Below, piece by piece: positions 35,879 through 46,186 of a stretch of 64,000 bases of DNA. The notes below the pieces were generated by a model. That model made no database searches and was not told where the DNA came from. It saw nothing but the letters and a program-made list of their open reading frames with translations. How positions within the stretch are numbered: the first letter of the stretch is position 1; each line of letters starts with the position of its first letter. The stretch spans positions 27,331-91,330 of the forward strand of contig NZ_BAHC01000018.1 of the NCBI RefSeq assembly GCF_000298195.1. Reading direction: 5' to 3'. Both the position numbers and the translations under genes were made by a program. This DNA comes from Gordonia rhizosphera NBRC 16068. Lineage in GTDB: Bacteria; Actinomycetota; Actinomycetes; Mycobacteriales; Mycobacteriaceae.

Positions 35879-36322
35879 TCAGGGCAGCGCTTCGACTTCC
35901 TTCTTGACGTGCTGGAGCGCCTCGCCGATGTGCTTGTCCGTGTGGAAGAGCGTCGCGTCGATCATTCTCATCAGCTTGGTGGCGTCCCAGGCGTAGGTGA
36001 GTTTCGTGCCCGTGTCTTCGGGCGCGACGGAGAACATGTGGTCCACGCCCAGAGACGAGTGGTCGGTGATGCGTTCGTTGGGCATGTATTCTTCACGGGT
36101 CATCGTGGTGTGCATGTGCATGCCGAGTTCGCGGAACGTCATCCGATAGTCGGCCACCTCGCCGTCGGGCTTCTGATCGACCTCGCCGAGAACGAGTTCG
36201 CCTTCCCCGGGCATGGCGTTCATTGCGGCGACGATATTGCCGGGTACCTCGATATACTCGAACACCTTCTCGACCGGCGCGTCGACGTGGATGCTGTGCG
36301 TGTGTTTGGCCGAAGTGGTCAT
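35879..36322 (-). CDS. SRPBCC family protein, paralogue 4 of 5
   Basis: 147 residues with KHTHSIHVDAPVEKVFEYIE, GVDHMFSVAPEDTG and DATKLMRMIDATLFHTDKHI. ATG 36322 is preferred over ATG 36328 because GGGAGG is then 8 bases away, as in paralogues 1 and 5. It is the first gene of the probable 4-3-2 operon. Its leader carries a DosR-like box at 36452-36471, so induction by hypoxia/nitric oxide or redox stress is a reasonable inference. Confidence 0.85.
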   Translation of the reverse strand: MTTSAKHTHSIHVDAPVEKVFEYIEVPGNIVAAMNAMPGEGELVLGEVDQKPDGEVADYRMTFRELGMHMHTTMTREEYMPNERITDHSSLGVDHMFSVAPEDTGTKLTYAWDATKLMRMIDATLFHTDKHIGEALQHVKKEVEALP

Positions 36323-36451
36323 CTTCATCGCCTCCCGTGGCAGCGTGGCACCGTGGGCCCGGGCCGACTGCCGGGGGTCGACTTCGTTATCGACGCTGTG
36401 ACCGCGCTATGTTCATTGTCCTGCTTCAGGATTGGCGAAAATGCCCGTTCC

Positions 36452-36471
36452 GGTGGGACTTAGGACCCCAA
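36452..36471. promoter_or_regulatory. DosR/DevR-like box upstream of SRPBCC paralogue 4
   Basis: Read on the minus strand, TTGGGGTCCTAAGTCCCACC matches 15 of 20 positions of the mycobacterial DosR consensus TTSGGGACTWWAGTCCCSAA, about 130 bp upstream of the gene. The homologous leader of paralogue 5 has a better copy at the equivalent place. Confidence 0.5.
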
Positions 36472-36512
36472 TCTGACGCGGTACAGCGTCCTGGATCAGC
36501 GGTGCGAGGGTC

Positions 36513-36640
36513 GCGAAGGTGACGGCCTGCAGCGACGGTGCCGAACGCGGGTTTGGCAGTCCGAAAATCGGTGCGCATCAAGGGGAGTGGTTGGAACGCG
36601 TCGTCGCGAAGTGCGGCTGCTTCGAGTGCGGTGATTCGAG
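36513..36640 (+). pseudogene. decayed fragment of the MocA-like nucleotidyltransferase
   Basis: Translation around 36537-36590 gives GAERGFGSPKIGAHQGEWLE, aligning with GAGRRYGAPKITAHQGDWLR of the intact gene at 33651-34253. The match then continues only after a frame change (AVIRV) and meets a stop. It lies in the 400-bp gap between SRPBCC paralogues 5 and 4, in the plus orientation like the intact gene. It suggests a duplicated block (nucleotidyltransferase plus SRPBCC gene) that later degraded. Confidence 0.5.
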
Positions 36641-36728
36641 TCTGAGGCCGACCACGGCGGCGCAGACGACTCAGTCGTCCTTGACGTCGCGGCGAGGTAA
36701 GAATACGGCCGGGTCGGCGGTCACCGGA

Positions 36729-37163
36729 TCAGGGCAGTGCCTCGACTTCTTTCTTGATCTTCTCCAGCGCCTCCCCGATGTGCTTGTCCCCGTGGAAGAA
36801 GACCGCGTCGATCATCTTCATCAGTCGTGAGGCGTCCGCGGTGTAGGTCAGCTTCGTCCCAGTGTCGTCGGGCTCGACCGACAGCATGTGATCCACGCCC
36901 AGGGAGGCGTGATCGTGGATCCGTTCGTTGGGGACGTAGGCCTCGCGGGTCATGGTGGCACTCAGGTGCATGCCGAGTTGTCGGTACTTGATCTCGTAGC
37001 CGACAACCGCGCCATCGGGTTTCTGATCGACCTTTCCCAGGACGACCTCGTTGTTCGCAGGCATGGCGGCGATGAAATGCGCGGGTACTTCTATGTACCC
37101 GAACACCTTCTCCACCGGTGCGTCGATATGGATGCTGTGCGTGTGTTTGGCCGAAGTGCTCAT
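36729..37163 (-). CDS. SRPBCC family protein, paralogue 5 of 5
   Basis: 144 residues with KHTHSIHIDAPVEKVFGYIE, HDHASLGVDHMLSVEPDDTG and DASRLMKMIDAVFFHGDKHI. ATG 37163 follows GGGGAG by 9 bases; the 66-codon upstream extension in frame is leader sequence. It is separated from paralogue 4 by about 400 bp that holds the decayed nucleotidyltransferase and a small palindrome (GACGACT-C-AGTCGTC, 36665-36679). Its leader has the best DosR-like box of the window. Confidence 0.85.
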   Translation of the reverse strand: MSTSAKHTHSIHIDAPVEKVFGYIEVPAHFIAAMPANNEVVLGKVDQKPDGAVVGYEIKYRQLGMHLSATMTREAYVPNERIHDHASLGVDHMLSVEPDDTGTKLTYTADASRLMKMIDAVFFHGDKHIGEALEKIKKEVEALP

Positions 37164-37300
37164 CTTCGTCGTCTCCCCTACAACGCGACACCATGAACCC
37201 GGGCCGGCTGGCACCGTCTGCGGGGGCCGACTTCCTTGTCGACGCTGTGGCCGCGCAGTATTCATAGTCCTACTATCGGATCGACGAAAATGCCCGTTCC

Positions 37301-37320
37301 GGCGGGACTTTAGACCCCAA
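37301..37320. promoter_or_regulatory. DosR/DevR-like box upstream of SRPBCC paralogue 5
   Basis: On the minus strand TTGGGGTCTAAAGTCCCGCC agrees with the DosR consensus TTSGGGACTWWAGTCCCSAA at 17 of 20 positions, including the full left half TTGGGG and the core AAAGTCCC. It lies 138-157 bp upstream of the start. A half-site-like AGGAC lies between box and gene in all three duplicated leaders. Confidence 0.6.
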
Positions 37321-37361
37321 TCTGGCGCGGTCCAGCGTCCAGGCCTGGATCCGATTGTCAT

Positions 37362-37718
37362 TCAGGGGATGTTGTCGACCAGCTCGTCGGAGATCGTGAG
37401 ACCCAGTGCACCGTCGGCGAACCGGCGGACGGGGCTGCGGGCAGCCTCAAGCGCGTCGGCGCGACCGGAACGGGCCCGGCCGGACAGTCGCGCCGGGTCT
37501 CTCCGCACCCCGATCAGGGCGACGAGTTCCCCGGTGGTGGGCTCGCACACCGCCCACACGTAGCGGGATTCATTCTCCCACGAGCGACTTGCCCCGGCGA
37601 CGTACTCGTCTGGGTCATCGACCCCCAGATCGGACAACGCCGGGACGTCGGTGACCCGATCGTCCGCACGAAGCGCACGCAGGTACCACGTCCCGGCGTT
37701 GATCTCGACCGGTTCCAT
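37362..37718 (-). CDS. small protein resembling the N-terminal part of a GNAT acetyltransferase
   Basis: 118 residues: WYLRALRADDRVTDVPALSDLG at the start and VWAVCEPTTGELVALIGV at 53-70 look like the first strands of a GNAT fold (substrate strand and beta2-beta3). The acetyl-CoA loop (Q/RxxGxG/A) is not visible, so acetyltransferase activity is doubtful. It ends 198 bp before the SRPBCC paralogue 5 start and begins 11 bp before the accA3 stop, so it may be read through from accA3. Function unknown. Confidence 0.65.
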   Translation of the reverse strand: MEPVEINAGTWYLRALRADDRVTDVPALSDLGVDDPDEYVAGASRSWENESRYVWAVCEPTTGELVALIGVRRDPARLSGRARSGRADALEAARSPVRRFADGALGLTISDELVDNIP

Positions 37719-37729
37719 CCGCAGATGGA

Positions 37730-39529
37730 CTACTTCAGCTCGAGCAGCACAGTGCCCTGGGTGACGGCGGCACCCGGTTCCACGGCGAGACCGGTGACCA
37801 CGCCGTCCTTGTGCGCGGTGACCGGGTTCTCCATCTTCATGGCCTCGAGCACGACGACCAGATCACCGGCCGACACCTGCTGGCCCTCCTCGACGGCGAC
37901 CTTGACGACGGTGCCCTGCATCGGTGCGGCGACGGAATCGCCGGATGCGGCCGCGCCGCCACCCTTCTTGCGTGCGCGGGCCTTGGGCTTCTTGCGGACG
38001 ACACCGTTGCCACCACCACCGAGCGACAGGTCACCGGGCAGCGAGACCTCGACGCGGCGACCGCCGACCTCGACGACGACCTTCTGGCGCGGCAGCGACT
38101 CGTCCTCTTCGATCGGCTCGGCACCGGTGTAGGGCTCGAGGGGGTTCTCCCAGTCGGTCTCGATCCACTTGGTGTAGACCTCGAAACCCTCGACACCGTT
38201 CTCGTCGACACCGCCGATGAAGGCGGGGTTGGAGACGATGTGCCGGTGGAACGGGATCACCGTCGCGAGGCCCTCGACCTCGAACTCGGCCAGGGCGCGG
38301 CGGGCACGCTCGAGCGCCTGCTCGCGGGTCTCGCCGGTGACGATCAGCTTGGCCAGCATCGAGTCGAACTGGCCGCCGATCACGTCTCCCTGCACAACGC
38401 CGGAGTCCACGCGGACGCCCGGTCCGTTGGGCTCGCGGTAGACGGTGATGGGGCCGGGCGCGGGCAGGAAGTTACGGCCCGGGTCCTCGCCGTTGATGCG
38501 GAACTCGAAGGCGTGGCCGCGCGGGGCCGGGTCCTCGGAGAACTCGAGCTTCTCGCCGTTGGCGATCCGGAACTGCTGGCGCACGAGGTCGATGCCGGCG
38601 GTCTCTTCGGTGACCGGGTGCTCGACCTGCAGACGGGTGTTGACCTCGAGGAACGACACCAGGCCGTCGCTGCCGACGAGGAACTCGACGGTGCCCGCGC
38701 CGTAGTAGCCCGCCTCACGGCAGATGGCCTTCGCGGATTCGTGGATCTTGGTGCGCTGTTCGTCGGTCAGGAACGGCGCGGGGGCCTCCTCGACGAGCTT
38801 CTGGAAGCGGCGCTGCAGAGAACAGTCGCGGGTGCCGGCGACGACGACGTTGCCGTGCTGGTCGGCGATCACCTGGGCCTCGACGTGCCGGGCCTTGTCG
38901 AGGTAGCGCTCCACGAAGCACTCGCCGCGGCCGAACGCGGCGATCGCCTCACGGGTCGCGGACTCGAACAGATGCGGGATCTCCTCGATCGTGTAGGCGA
39001 CTTTCATACCGCGACCGCCACCACCGAACGCCGCCTTGATCGCGACCGGCACGCCGTGCTCCTCGGCGAAGGCGACGACCTCGTCGGCGTCCTTGACCGG
39101 GTCCTTGGTACCCGGGGCCATCGGGGCGTTGGCCTTGAGTGCGATGTGGCGCGCGGTGACCTTGTCGCCGAGGTCGCGGATCGACTGCGGCGAGGGCCCG
39201 ATCCAGATCAGCCCTGCGTCGAGGACCGCCTGCGCGAAGTCGGCGTTCTCGGAGAGGAAGCCGTAGCCCGGGTGGATGGCGTTCGCCCCGGACTTCTCGG
39301 CGGCGTCGAGGATCTTGTTGAAGACCAGATAGGACTCGGCGGAGGTCTGGCCGCCGAGCGCGAAGGCCTCGTCGGCGAGTTTGACGAACAGTGCTTCGGC
39401 GTCGGGCTCTGCGTAGACCGCGACACTCGGGATACCGGCGTCGCGTGCCGCGCGGATCACGCGGACCGCGATCTCGCCGCGGTTGGCGATGAGGACCTTG
39501 GAAATGGTGTTCGCAGAGGGACTAGGCAC
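37730..39529 (-). CDS. accA3: acetyl-/propionyl-CoA carboxylase alpha subunit
   Basis: 599 residues, the length of mycobacterial AccA3. Biotin carboxylase domain 10-460 ([42 protein letters not shown]), a linker, and a C-terminal biotin carboxyl carrier domain with Lys565 in EAMKMENP. It carboxylates biotin for several AccD partners, giving malonyl- and methylmalonyl-CoA for fatty and mycolic acids. GTG 39529 follows AGGAGA by 5 bases. The partners accD5/accE5 and the biotin ligase birA lie 4-6 kb away. Confidence 0.95.
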   Translation of the reverse strand: MPSPSANTISKVLIANRGEIAVRVIRAARDAGIPSVAVYAEPDAEALFVKLADEAFALGGQTSAESYLVFNKILDAAEKSGANAIHPGYGFLSENADFAQAVLDAGLIWIGPSPQSIRDLGDKVTARHIALKANAPMAPGTKDPVKDADEVVAFAEEHGVPVAIKAAFGGGGRGMKVAYTIEEIPHLFESATREAIAAFGRGECFVERYLDKARHVEAQVIADQHGNVVVAGTRDCSLQRRFQKLVEEAPAPFLTDEQRTKIHESAKAICREAGYYGAGTVEFLVGSDGLVSFLEVNTRLQVEHPVTEETAGIDLVRQQFRIANGEKLEFSEDPAPRGHAFEFRINGEDPGRNFLPAPGPITVYREPNGPGVRVDSGVVQGDVIGGQFDSMLAKLIVTGETREQALERARRALAEFEVEGLATVIPFHRHIVSNPAFIGGVDENGVEGFEVYTKWIETDWENPLEPYTGAEPIEEDESLPRQKVVVEVGGRRVEVSLPGDLSLGGGGNGVVRKKPKARARKKGGGAAASGDSVAAPMQGTVVKVAVEEGQQVSAGDLVVVLEAMKMENPVTAHKDGVVTGLAVEPGAAVTQGTVLLELK

Positions 39530-39712
39530 TTGTTCTCCTGGGCGTCGTGACGCCGCTGGGCGGCGGCACTGGCTGGTATGTCTGACTCGCTCGTCTGGTT
39601 GTTGCACCCATGGTGGCCAAGGGTTGCCGGCCGCACGGGTGACGCACGACACTTGGAGTCTAAGCGTCGCGTGTTCCGGGCATTACCCTAGCTCACCGAG
39701 CAATCGTTCGGT

Positions 39713-39739
39713 GGTACCCGGGGGTTACTCCCGGGTACC
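39713..39739. terminator. hairpin at the 3' end of the condensation-domain gene
   Basis: Perfect 10-bp arms GGTACCCGGG / CCCGGGTACC with a 7-base loop. It overlaps the stop codon of the condensation-domain gene, whose last codons form one arm. It would separate the sseA-sufE-condensation transcript from accA3 downstream on the same strand. No T-run. Confidence 0.55.
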
Positions 39740-41242
39740 AAACGCGCTGGTGTCGCCGATTTCTCGGACGAGTCGGGTGAAATCCCGCAGGTAGCGATGC
39801 ACGGGCCCGGCGCCGTCGCCGACCTCGCTGTCCCAGCCGGGTTCGGGAGTGGGATTGTTCACTCCGTCCGCCGGCGCGACGGCTGCGGTGTCGCCACCGG
39901 ATTCCTCCGGTGGGAAACGTGCCGAGACCCGCATCCCGGCCGGCGTCCGGTTGACCCAGATGTAGACCTCGTGCGGTGCGTAACTGTGGCTGCGGAGTAC
40001 CTTGGCCCGACCCGCGTCGGCCTCCGCTGCGCCGGGTGCGAAGCGGGTGTCGATGAACGAGATGACGAACTGCGGCCCGGTCGTCTCGTCGAGCAACTCG
40101 GCCACCCGCAGGAAGGGCAGCGACGCCCCCTGGCGGGCCCGTTTGAGTTCGGCCGTGGCCCGCGAGATCGCCTGATCGAAGGTGGGGGAGTCCGAGACGT
40201 CGATGCAGAACGGTGCCACCGCGACGAACCAACCCAGTGAGGTCAGCCAGCGCGCGTCGTTACGGGTGTGCCGGGGCAGGACGCATCGGAACTCCGGGTC
40301 GCCCGTGTGCTGGTGGTACACCATGGCGAAGGCCGCAAGCACCCCGGCGGTCAGCGTGCCCTCGGCCGCCGAGCAGACCGCGGTGAACCGGTTCGCCGCG
40401 TCGTCGTCGACGATCATCCCGGTGATCGACTGCTGGGCGGGCGCCTGTTCGGTGTCCGGTGTCGCCGTCAAGACAGTGGCGTCGCGGTCCGCGGGCTCGC
40501 GGTCGTAGGCGAACGCGGGCAGATTGCCGCGGCCGGACCGCAGGAACTGCGCCCAGGTGGCCACGGCCGGATGGTCCGCGCCGGTCTGGTCGGCGAGGCG
40601 ACGTTCCTCGGCGCTGAAGTCGACGTAGCTGCCCACCGGGGGGAGCTGCGGGTCGGTGTGGTCGCGCACCGACCGGTAGATCCGGTACAGCTCTTCCTGC
40701 GCCATGATCAGCGAGTAGCCGTCGACCAGCGAGTGGTCGGCGGCGAAGAGCAGCGTGAACGACTCCTCGCGTCCCACCGTCGCGAACAGATAGGCCGGCC
40801 AGTGCAGCGGGGCGGTGGCCCGGTCGAACGCCCCGGCGATCTGCTCCACGAGTGGACCCGGCTGGGTGTACCACCCGATGCGACCCATCTTGAGTTTCAC
40901 CGTGCCCGGGGCGGTCGTCAGCCGCTGCAGGCCGTCACCCTTGATGACGACATGGCTGCGCAGCACCTCGTGGCGGTCGATCCACCGGGTCAGGGTCGTC
41001 CGGATCGCCGGGATCGACAGCGGTTCGTCGAACTCGATCGACAGACCCAACCAGGATTCGCGTCCACCCTCGCGTCGTGTGCGGACCCGATAGTCGAACG
41101 CGGACCGCAGGTGCTGCTCGTGGTTGTGGGAGGTCAGCCGGGAGTCGTGACTCCACGCACCGAGCCCACCGGGCACATACGGCATCCATTCGACGAGTCC
41201 ACCCGGCTCGATCGACTCCTCGCGGATCTGGATGAACTTCAT
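39725..41242 (-). CDS. free-standing condensation-domain (PapA-like acyltransferase) protein
   Basis: 505 residues of the NRPS condensation / polyketide-associated acyltransferase superfamily. The active-site motif is ADHSLVDG (His170, Asp174, Gly175), the HxxxDG general-base signature. No carrier or adenylation domain and no NRPS/PKS neighbour is present, so it probably transfers an acyl group from CoA or a carrier protein to an alcohol or amine. Its start overlaps the sufE stop by four bases (41239-41242), making it the third gene of the sseA-sufE operon. Substrates unknown; proximity to accA3 may hint at lipid chemistry. Confidence 0.85.
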   Translation of the reverse strand: MKFIQIREESIEPGGLVEWMPYVPGGLGAWSHDSRLTSHNHEQHLRSAFDYRVRTRREGGRESWLGLSIEFDEPLSIPAIRTTLTRWIDRHEVLRSHVVIKGDGLQRLTTAPGTVKLKMGRIGWYTQPGPLVEQIAGAFDRATAPLHWPAYLFATVGREESFTLLFAADHSLVDGYSLIMAQEELYRIYRSVRDHTDPQLPPVGSYVDFSAEERRLADQTGADHPAVATWAQFLRSGRGNLPAFAYDREPADRDATVLTATPDTEQAPAQQSITGMIVDDDAANRFTAVCSAAEGTLTAGVLAAFAMVYHQHTGDPEFRCVLPRHTRNDARWLTSLGWFVAVAPFCIDVSDSPTFDQAISRATAELKRARQGASLPFLRVAELLDETTGPQFVISFIDTRFAPGAAEADAGRAKVLRSHSYAPHEVYIWVNRTPAGMRVSARFPPEESGGDTAAVAPADGVNNPTPEPGWDSEVGDGAGPVHRYLRDFTRLVREIGDTSAFGTRE

Positions 41243-41687
41243 GCCGGGGTCGGCGACGCGCCCGGGTCCGCACCCGTCTGGGTGCGGACCTGGTTCTTGA
41301 TTCGTGCGAGCATCCCAGCCATGCCGCGCAGGCGTAGCGGACTGACGGCCGAGCCGAGCCCTAGATCGTGGTAGAAGTCCGCAGGCACCGCGAGGATGTC
41401 ATCGGCGGGTACACCGTCGAGGCCCTGCTGCAGGATCGAGGCGAAACCGCGGGTCGTCGGAGCCTCCGGCGGCGCGCTGAAGTGCAGCCGGACCGCCCCC
41501 GGGTCGGACGCGTCCACCGACACGAACACCGGTGACTGGCATTCGGGAACCGGCTCCATGGCCTCCTCGCGGAGATGGTCGGGCAGGTCGGGCAGTTCCC
41601 GCGAGAACTCCAGCAGCATGGTCACCTTGTCCGCATCGCTCACCGCGCCGAAGTCGTCGACGATCTCGGCGAGGGTGGCGGGCAGGC

Positions 41688-41691
<4 letters not shown>
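41239..41691 (-). CDS. sufE: SufE family sulfur-acceptor protein
   Basis: 150 residues. Active-site Cys51 lies in [10 protein letters not shown], equivalent to the persulfide-carrying Cys of SufE (VPGCQS in E. coli). It receives sulfur from a desulfurase or sulfurtransferase and passes it to Fe-S assembly; here the adjacent sulfurtransferase gene overlaps it by four bases (41688-41691), suggesting the two act together. ATG 41691 is within a longer reading frame whose upstream part is shadow. Equivalent position to Rv3284 (from memory). Confidence 0.92.
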
Positions 41692-42584
<893 letters not shown>

Positions 42585-42719
42585 CTGCGGTCCCTCCCAG
42601 GAATGGTGGCGAACCCACCGGTGACCCGGAGGATTCGAGCTGTGGTGTCGATAGACGAGCCTACCGAGTCACCTGGCCTGTCCGCGTGCGGTGGGCGGTG
42701 TTGCGGGGTGTCGGCATCG

Positions 42720-43361
42720 TTACACCGGGCGCCACAGAGACGTCACGTCGACGCCGACGTCGGTGAGGAGTCTGCGCACAGTGGGGAGACCGATGCCGAT
42801 CACCGACGACGGGTCGCCGTCGATGGCGTCGACGAACCAGCCCCCGAGACCGTCGAGTGTGAATGCCCCGGCGACCGACAAGGGTTCACCGGTCGCGGCG
42901 TAGGCGTCGATGGTGGCGTCGTCGATGTCGGCGAAGTGGATCGTGGTGGCGGCCGAGGCGTGTGCACGCGACGACATCGTCGTGGACCCGACGCGCGAGA
43001 CGCAGTGTCCCGTCAACAGCTCGGCCGACCGCCCACGCATACGTCGCCACTGCGCCCGTGCCGCGTCGGCGGTGTGCGGCTTCCCGGTCAGCTGTCCATC
43101 GAGCAGCAACATCGAATCGCAGGTCAGGACGACGACATCGGACGCGTCGTCGCCGGAGGCGAGGACCTCGGCGACGACGGCATCGGCCTTCGCGTCCGCG
43201 AGCCGCACCACGATGTCGGCGGGGGAGACGCCGGCGAGGGTCGCCAGCAAGGCGTCCTCGTCGACGTCGGAGACGATCACCCGCGGGTCCAGGCCGGCCT
43301 CGCGCAGCACCCGCAGCCGGGCCGGCGACGCGGACCCGAGGACCACCGAGGTGGTGGTCAC
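42720..43361 (-). CDS. maf: Maf-like nucleoside triphosphate pyrophosphatase
   Basis: 213 residues. SVVLGSASPARLRVLREAG at the N-terminus, a CDSMLLLDGQ segment near 80 and GKPHTADAA are Maf signatures. Maf proteins hydrolyse non-canonical or canonical NTPs to NMP and pyrophosphate. GTG 43361 gives a four-base overlap with the accE5 stop (43358-43361); the adjacent GTG 43364 would add one residue. Part of the accD5-accE5-maf operon. Confidence 0.9.
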   Translation of the reverse strand: MTTTSVVLGSASPARLRVLREAGLDPRVIVSDVDEDALLATLAGVSPADIVVRLADAKADAVVAEVLASGDDASDVVVLTCDSMLLLDGQLTGKPHTADAARAQWRRMRGRSAELLTGHCVSRVGSTTMSSRAHASAATTIHFADIDDATIDAYAATGEPLSVAGAFTLDGLGGWFVDAIDGDPSSVIGIGLPTVRRLLTDVGVDVTSLWRPV

Positions 43362-43606
43362 CACCTCAGGTTGGTGAAGCTGCCGGGCGCACCCCAGATC
43401 GGCCGCAACCGGTCCTCGGGACGACCCCAGTCGTCGCGGGGCCCCTCGTCGGCCGGGGCGCTGCCCGATGAACTCGCGGCCGCGGCGACGACCGTCACCA
43501 GCGCCGCCACCTCCTCGTCGGTCGGGTTGCCACGGACGATGCTCAACAGCGGTGCCGCGGTCGGCTCGGTGTCGTTCTCGGTCACGGTAGTCGTGTCGTC
43601 ACTCAC
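43358..43606 (-). CDS. accE5: acyl-CoA carboxylase epsilon subunit
   Basis: 82 residues. An acidic, Thr-rich N-terminus precedes [23 protein letters not shown] (the family's conserved segment), then a Ser/Gly/Ala linker and a C-terminal [10 protein letters not shown]. AccE strengthens the interaction of AccA3 with AccD5. It overlaps both neighbours by four bases (accD5 stop 43603-43606; maf start 43358-43361), so all three are translationally coupled. Confidence 0.93.
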   Translation of the reverse strand: MSDDTTTVTENDTEPTAAPLLSIVRGNPTDEEVAALVTVVAAAASSSGSAPADEGPRDDWGRPEDRLRPIWGAPGSFTNLRW

Positions 43607-45231
43607 AGCGGGATGTTCCCATGCTTCTTCGGGGGCAGGGTGACCATCTTGCGCTCGAGCAGACGCAGCGCCGTGGCCACCTGGCCGCGGGTGTGGCTGG
43701 GCGGGATCACCGCGTCGACGTAACCGCGTTCGGCGGCGACATAGGGGTTGACGAGGGTGTCCTCGTACTCCTGCTGCAGTTCGAGGCGCAGCGCGTCGAC
43801 ATCCTCACCCTTGGCGGCGGCATCCTTGAGGCGGCTGCGGTAGACGAACCCGACCGCGCCGGACGCGCCCATCACCGCGATCTGCGCGGTCGGCCACGCG
43901 AGGTTCACGTCGGCGCCCATGTGCTTGGAACCCATCACGTCGTACGCGCCGCCGTAGGCCTTGCGGGTGATGATGGTGATCTTGCCGACCGTGGCCTCGC
44001 CGTAGGCGTAGAGCAGCTTGGCGCCGCGCCGGATGATGCCGTTGTATTCCTGGTCGGTGCCGGGCAGGAAGCCGGGGACGTCGACCAGGGTGACGATCGG
44101 GATGTTGAAGGCGTCGCAGGTGCGCACGAAGCGCGCGGCCTTCTCCGAGGCGTTGATGTCGAGGCAGCCGGCGAACTGGGTCGGCTGGTTGGCGACGATG
44201 CCGACACTACGCCCGTCGACGCGACCGAAGCCGACGATGATGTTCGTCGCGCGCTCGGTCTGCACCTCGAGGAACTCGTCGTCGTCGAGGATGCGCTTGA
44301 TGACCTCGTGCATGTCGTAGGGCTGGTTGGGGGAGTCCGGGATCAGCGTGTCGAGCTCGAGGTCCTCGTCGGTGAGGGTCTCTTCGATCGATCCGGCCGC
44401 CGGCTGCGCGACGGGAAGGCGCGGGGCCTCGGCCCGGTTGTTGCTCGGCAGGTAACCGAGCAGTTCCTTGACGTAGTCGAGGGCGTCCTCCTCGTCGGAG
44501 GCGACGTAGTGGGCCACACCCGACTTGGTCATGTGGGTGTTGGCTCCGCCGAGGTCCTCCATCGTGACGTCCTCGCCGGTGACGGTCTTGATGACATCGG
44601 GCCCGGTGACGAACATCTGGCTGGTCTGATCGACCATGACGACGAAGTCGGTCAGCGCCGGCGAGTAGACGTGGCCGCCGGCGGCGGGGCCCATGATCAG
44701 CGAGATCTGCGGGATCACACCGGAGGCGCGGACGTTGCGGTGGAAGATCTCGCCGTAGAGACCGAGGGAGACGACACCCTCCTGGATACGGGCACCGGCG
44801 CCCTCGTTGATACCGATCAGCGGTCGGCCGGTCTTGATCGCGAGGTCCATGACCTTGACGATCTTCTCGCCGTAGACCTCGCCGAGGCTACCGCCGAAAA
44901 CGGTGACGTCCTGGGAGAAGATGCAGACCTCGCGGCCGTCGATGGTGCCGTAACCGGTGACCACACCGTCGCCGAGGGGACGACGCTCGGCGAGGCCGAA
45001 GTTGGTGCTGCGGTGGCGCGCCAGGGCGTCGAGCTCGACGAACGAGCCCTCGTCGAGCAGATGGGTGATGCGTTCGCGGGCGGTGAGCTTGCCCCGCTCG
45101 TGGATCTTCTCGACCGCGGCCTCGCCGACGGGGTGCTGGATCTCCTCGAGGCGATTGCGCAGGTCGGCGAGCTTCCCCGCTGTGGTGTGGATATCGGGGG
45201 CTGCGTCATCGTCGCGCGAAGCTGTCGTCAT
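43603..45231 (-). CDS. accD5: propionyl-CoA carboxylase beta subunit
   Basis: 542-residue carboxyltransferase with two crotonase-fold halves: [20 protein letters not shown] and [17 protein letters not shown] mark the C-terminal half, and [15 protein letters not shown] with [10 protein letters not shown] the N-terminal half. With AccA3 and AccE5 it makes methylmalonyl-CoA (and malonyl-CoA) for mycolate and methyl-branched lipid synthesis. ATG 45231 is chosen; the longer frame extends into the divergent birA promoter region (144 bp). Confidence 0.95.
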   Translation of the reverse strand: MTTASRDDDAAPDIHTTAGKLADLRNRLEEIQHPVGEAAVEKIHERGKLTARERITHLLDEGSFVELDALARHRSTNFGLAERRPLGDGVVTGYGTIDGREVCIFSQDVTVFGGSLGEVYGEKIVKVMDLAIKTGRPLIGINEGAGARIQEGVVSLGLYGEIFHRNVRASGVIPQISLIMGPAAGGHVYSPALTDFVVMVDQTSQMFVTGPDVIKTVTGEDVTMEDLGGANTHMTKSGVAHYVASDEEDALDYVKELLGYLPSNNRAEAPRLPVAQPAAGSIEETLTDEDLELDTLIPDSPNQPYDMHEVIKRILDDDEFLEVQTERATNIIVGFGRVDGRSVGIVANQPTQFAGCLDINASEKAARFVRTCDAFNIPIVTLVDVPGFLPGTDQEYNGIIRRGAKLLYAYGEATVGKITIITRKAYGGAYDVMGSKHMGADVNLAWPTAQIAVMGASGAVGFVYRSRLKDAAAKGEDVDALRLELQQEYEDTLVNPYVAAERGYVDAVIPPSHTRGQVATALRLLERKMVTLPPKKHGNIPL

Positions 45232-45375
45232 GAACAACGATGCTAACGACCCTGGTGTGAGCCACGTCAACCAGGACCAACGTGAGATATCCCTCAGGTT
45301 CCCGAGCGATCGGTCGGGAACCGATCCGCGCGGTTCCCGACGTGGCGTCGCCGGTCGCGCAGTAGCGTTTCCGAC

Positions 45376-46164
45376 ATGACTGACCACACCGTCGATCCTC
45401 TTGTTCTCACCGAGCGACTGAGCGGTACGCGATGGCACACGATCGAGGTGGTCGGGTCCACCGGGTCGACCAACGCGGATCTCGTGGCGCGCGCCGCCGT
45501 CGGCGACGTCGCCGGGACGGTCCGCATGACCACCGACCAGACGGCCGGACGCGGTCGGCACACGCGGGTGTGGGAAGCGCCCGCGGGCGGCCAACTCGCC
45601 ATGTCGGCGGCGGTGCGTGTCGGCGACCGGACCGAGGATCTCGGATGGCTGTCGCTGATCGCGGGGCTCGCCGCGGTGACCGCTATCGAGGGTGTGGCCG
45701 GGGTGCGCCCGACCCTCAAGTGGCCCAACGACGTGCTGATCGACGATCGGAAGGTGGCCGGCATCCTGTCGGAGTTCACGACCGCACCCGGCGGCGGGAT
45801 CGCCGTGATCGGTATCGGGATCAACACCTCGATGACCCCCGAGCAGCTGCCGGTGCCGACCGCGACGTCGCTGGCGATCGTGACCGGGACCGAGGTGTCG
45901 CTGACCGACCTCGCGGATGCGTTCTTGCGAGCGCTCGCCGACCTGCTCGAGTCCTGGCCCGACGACGTGACGCGGCTGGCCGAGATCTACCGCGACCGCA
46001 GCGACACCGTCGGTCGACGCGTCCGGCTGACCCTGCCGGACGACGAGGAGGTGATCGGCACCGCCATCGGCGTGGACACCGCCGGCCGGATCGTCGTCGA
46101 CGCGGACGGACGCGAGGTGGTGGCCTCAGCCGGTGATGTCACCCATCTGCGGGCGGCCGACTGA
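45376..46164 (+). CDS. birA: biotin-[acetyl-CoA-carboxylase] ligase
   Basis: 262 residues. Class I biotin protein ligase without a DNA-binding domain: STGSTNADL near 28, biotinyl-AMP loop GRGRHTR at 58-64, KWPNDVLI near 115 and a C-terminal SH3-like cap. It attaches biotin to AccA3 and pyruvate carboxylase, both encoded in this window. Divergent from accD5. Confidence 0.94.
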   Translation: MTDHTVDPLVLTERLSGTRWHTIEVVGSTGSTNADLVARAAVGDVAGTVRMTTDQTAGRGRHTRVWEAPAGGQLAMSAAVRVGDRTEDLGWLSLIAGLAAVTAIEGVAGVRPTLKWPNDVLIDDRKVAGILSEFTTAPGGGIAVIGIGINTSMTPEQLPVPTATSLAIVTGTEVSLTDLADAFLRALADLLESWPDDVTRLAEIYRDRSDTVGRRVRLTLPDDEEVIGTAIGVDTAGRIVVDADGREVVASAGDVTHLRAAD

Positions 46165-46175
46165 GTCGGCCGCCC
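46151..46175. terminator. hairpin at the end of birA
   Basis: Perfect 11-bp arms GGGCGGCCGAC / GTCGGCCGCCC around a 3-base loop that is the birA stop codon TGA. It lies between convergent birA and the membrane-protein gene, so it can serve both directions. No T-tract. Confidence 0.7.
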
Positions 46176-46186
46176 GATCGGCGCGG

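Noticed and set aside
36519..36830. Open reading frame with MocA-like start in the SRPBCC cluster
   Set aside because: Similarity stops after about 20 residues and continues only in another frame; it also runs antisense into paralogue 5, so it is treated as a pseudogene fragment.
37811..39550. 579-codon frame antisense to accA3
   Set aside because: Shadow of a strongly conserved gene; no domain resemblance.
43621..45246. 541-codon frame antisense to accD5
   Set aside because: Shadow frame; accD5 has the conserved carboxyltransferase motifs.
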